Below, in pieces: positions 5,790-6,443 of a DNA stretch of 6,443 bases (the first letter of the stretch is position 1; each line of letters starts with the position of its first letter). Location: contig DAHWIS010000029.1 of assembly GCA_027344745.1 (NCBI GenBank), positions 1-6,443 of the forward strand, given 5' to 3'. The position numbers and the translations under genes were made by a program. Below the pieces are notes generated by a model. It was not told the DNA's origin and did no database searches. It saw only the letters and a program-made list of their open reading frames with translations. The DNA comes from Microcaldota archaeon. GTDB taxonomy: Archaea; Micrarchaeota; Micrarchaeia; Micrarchaeales; Micrarchaeaceae.

Positions 5790-6443
5790 ATGAGGCCCCC
5801 GTCGGCCATGGAATTGCTTTCCACCTATTCGTGGGCATTGCTAATAATAGCGCTTTTTGTGAGCACCGTATTCCTGCTTTCGGGTTCAAAGCCTCCGTCG
5901 AGCTATCTCTCGTCATCATGCAACATAGAGCCGTTGCTGCCCTGCGCACAGACGCTTCTTACGCGGTATGGCGGATCAAGCAGTCCGATACACTTCATCG
6001 TGGCGTTTACCAATGAACTAGGAGTGCCGATAAGCTTTGCGTCCAACTCCATAAACGTCACTACTACCGGCATCGGCGTTTCAGGCACGGAACATTCGTT
6101 AGGAAGCTGCACTCCGAGTTATGCGACCGTAGGCGCGCACATATTATGCACTACCAACATTACGGGCACGCTTCAGCCACCGCTGGGCTCTCAAACCAGC
6201 GCTACGTTCGTCATATCCTACGACATATGCAAAAACCCCTCCAGCTGTACATCTGGTTATAAATCCACAGGGGTTTCAGTACAGTCAGCGTCGCCCCCAA
6301 GCAAAGGCATATTCAAGATATCCATAGATACCGTGCCCGGCAACGGCGGCATAGTAATCAACGGTGTAAAATACCTAAACGGCACAGCGGTAATACTGCC
6401 CATAGCCAAATATCAGGTATACTCAGATGCGCCAAAGGGCTAT
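5790..6443 (+). CDS. Pilin-signal surface protein (3' partial)
   Basis: An open frame of 218 codons runs off the window with no stop. The N-terminus MRPPSAMELLSTYSWALLII closely parallels the archaeal class III (type IV pilin-like) leader with its SAMEYLMTYGWAILII core, followed by a hydrophobic helix (residues 15-31). It should be exported and anchored or assembled at the cell surface. The visible exterior part has six cysteines (44, 52, 107, 120, 147, 153), possibly three disulfides, and three N-glycosylation sequons (Asn89, Asn123, Asn197). Residues 44-168 resemble one beta-rich domain; from 172 a second begins (GIFKISIDTVPGNGG, then INGVKYLNGTAVILP and APKGY), reminiscent of PEGA-like repeats. 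The ATG at 5790 fits both the TATA spacing and the leader; an in-frame ATG at 5775 adds MPQKG, which would provide a KG prepilin-type site. Family assignment is good; function (pilus, adhesin or cell-wall component) is open. Confidence 0.85.
   Translation, partial: MRPPSAMELLSTYSWALLIIALFVSTVFLLSGSKPPSSYLSSSCNIEPLLPCAQTLLTRYGGSSSPIHFIVAFTNELGVPISFASNSINVTTTGIGVSGTEHSLGSCTPSYATVGAHILCTTNITGTLQPPLGSQTSATFVISYDICKNPSSCTSGYKSTGVSVQSASPPSKGIFKISIDTVPGNGGIVINGVKYLNGTAVILPIAKYQVYSDAPKGY

Noticed and set aside
5831..6112. Short open frames on both strands at the right end
   Set aside because: They overlap the 218-codon surface-protein frame, which has a clear leader, paired cysteines and sequons.

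Overview
This looks like chromosomal DNA of an archaeon, most likely a DPANN lineage near Micrarchaeota ('ARMAN'-type); the lineage is an inference. Supporting signs are TATA-type promoter sequences at about the right distance from start codons, very short leaders, GGTGA/AGGT-type ribosome sites, oligo-T stretches downstream of genes, heavy ATA use for isoleucine, a UbiA-family prenyltransferase of archaeal lipid-synthase type, and a surface protein with the SAME-like type IV pilin (class III) signal common in these small archaea. The window is gene-dense: no gap exceeds about 150 bases, and there is no tRNA, rRNA, CRISPR array or insertion sequence.

Layout, left to right: (1) 1-818 (+), flavin-dependent thymidylate synthase thyX, cut at its 5' end by the window edge. 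(2) 849-2435 (-), a polytopic membrane flippase of the polysaccharide/oligosaccharide exporter type, convergent with thyX. (3) 2436-2579, a divergent promoter region with three copies of a short motif. (4) 2580-2900 (+), a small thioredoxin with a WCGPC active site. (5) 2901-3047, a 147-base gap packed with two perfect stem-loops and a palindromic tandem 8-mer, ending in the hisS promoter. (6) 3048-4319 (+), histidyl-tRNA synthetase, followed after 9 bases by (7) 4329-4853 (+), an uncharacterised 174-residue protein, probably in the same transcript. (8) 4838-5725 (-), a UbiA-family prenyltransferase whose 3' end overlaps the previous gene by 16 bases. (9) 5726-5789, a short divergent promoter centred on a palindromic TATA element. 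(10) 5790-6443 (+), the N-terminal 218 residues of a secreted, cysteine-containing surface protein that runs off the window and has no stop codon in view.

The genes fall into two themes: housekeeping (thymidylate synthesis, thiol redox, histidine charging) and cell envelope (flippase, lipid prenyltransferase, pilin-like surface protein). They are not one operon; strands alternate and most genes have their own promoter. I see no convincing new multi-gene system. The best leads are the structured trx-hisS gap, the uncharacterised hisS-linked protein, and the surface protein family.
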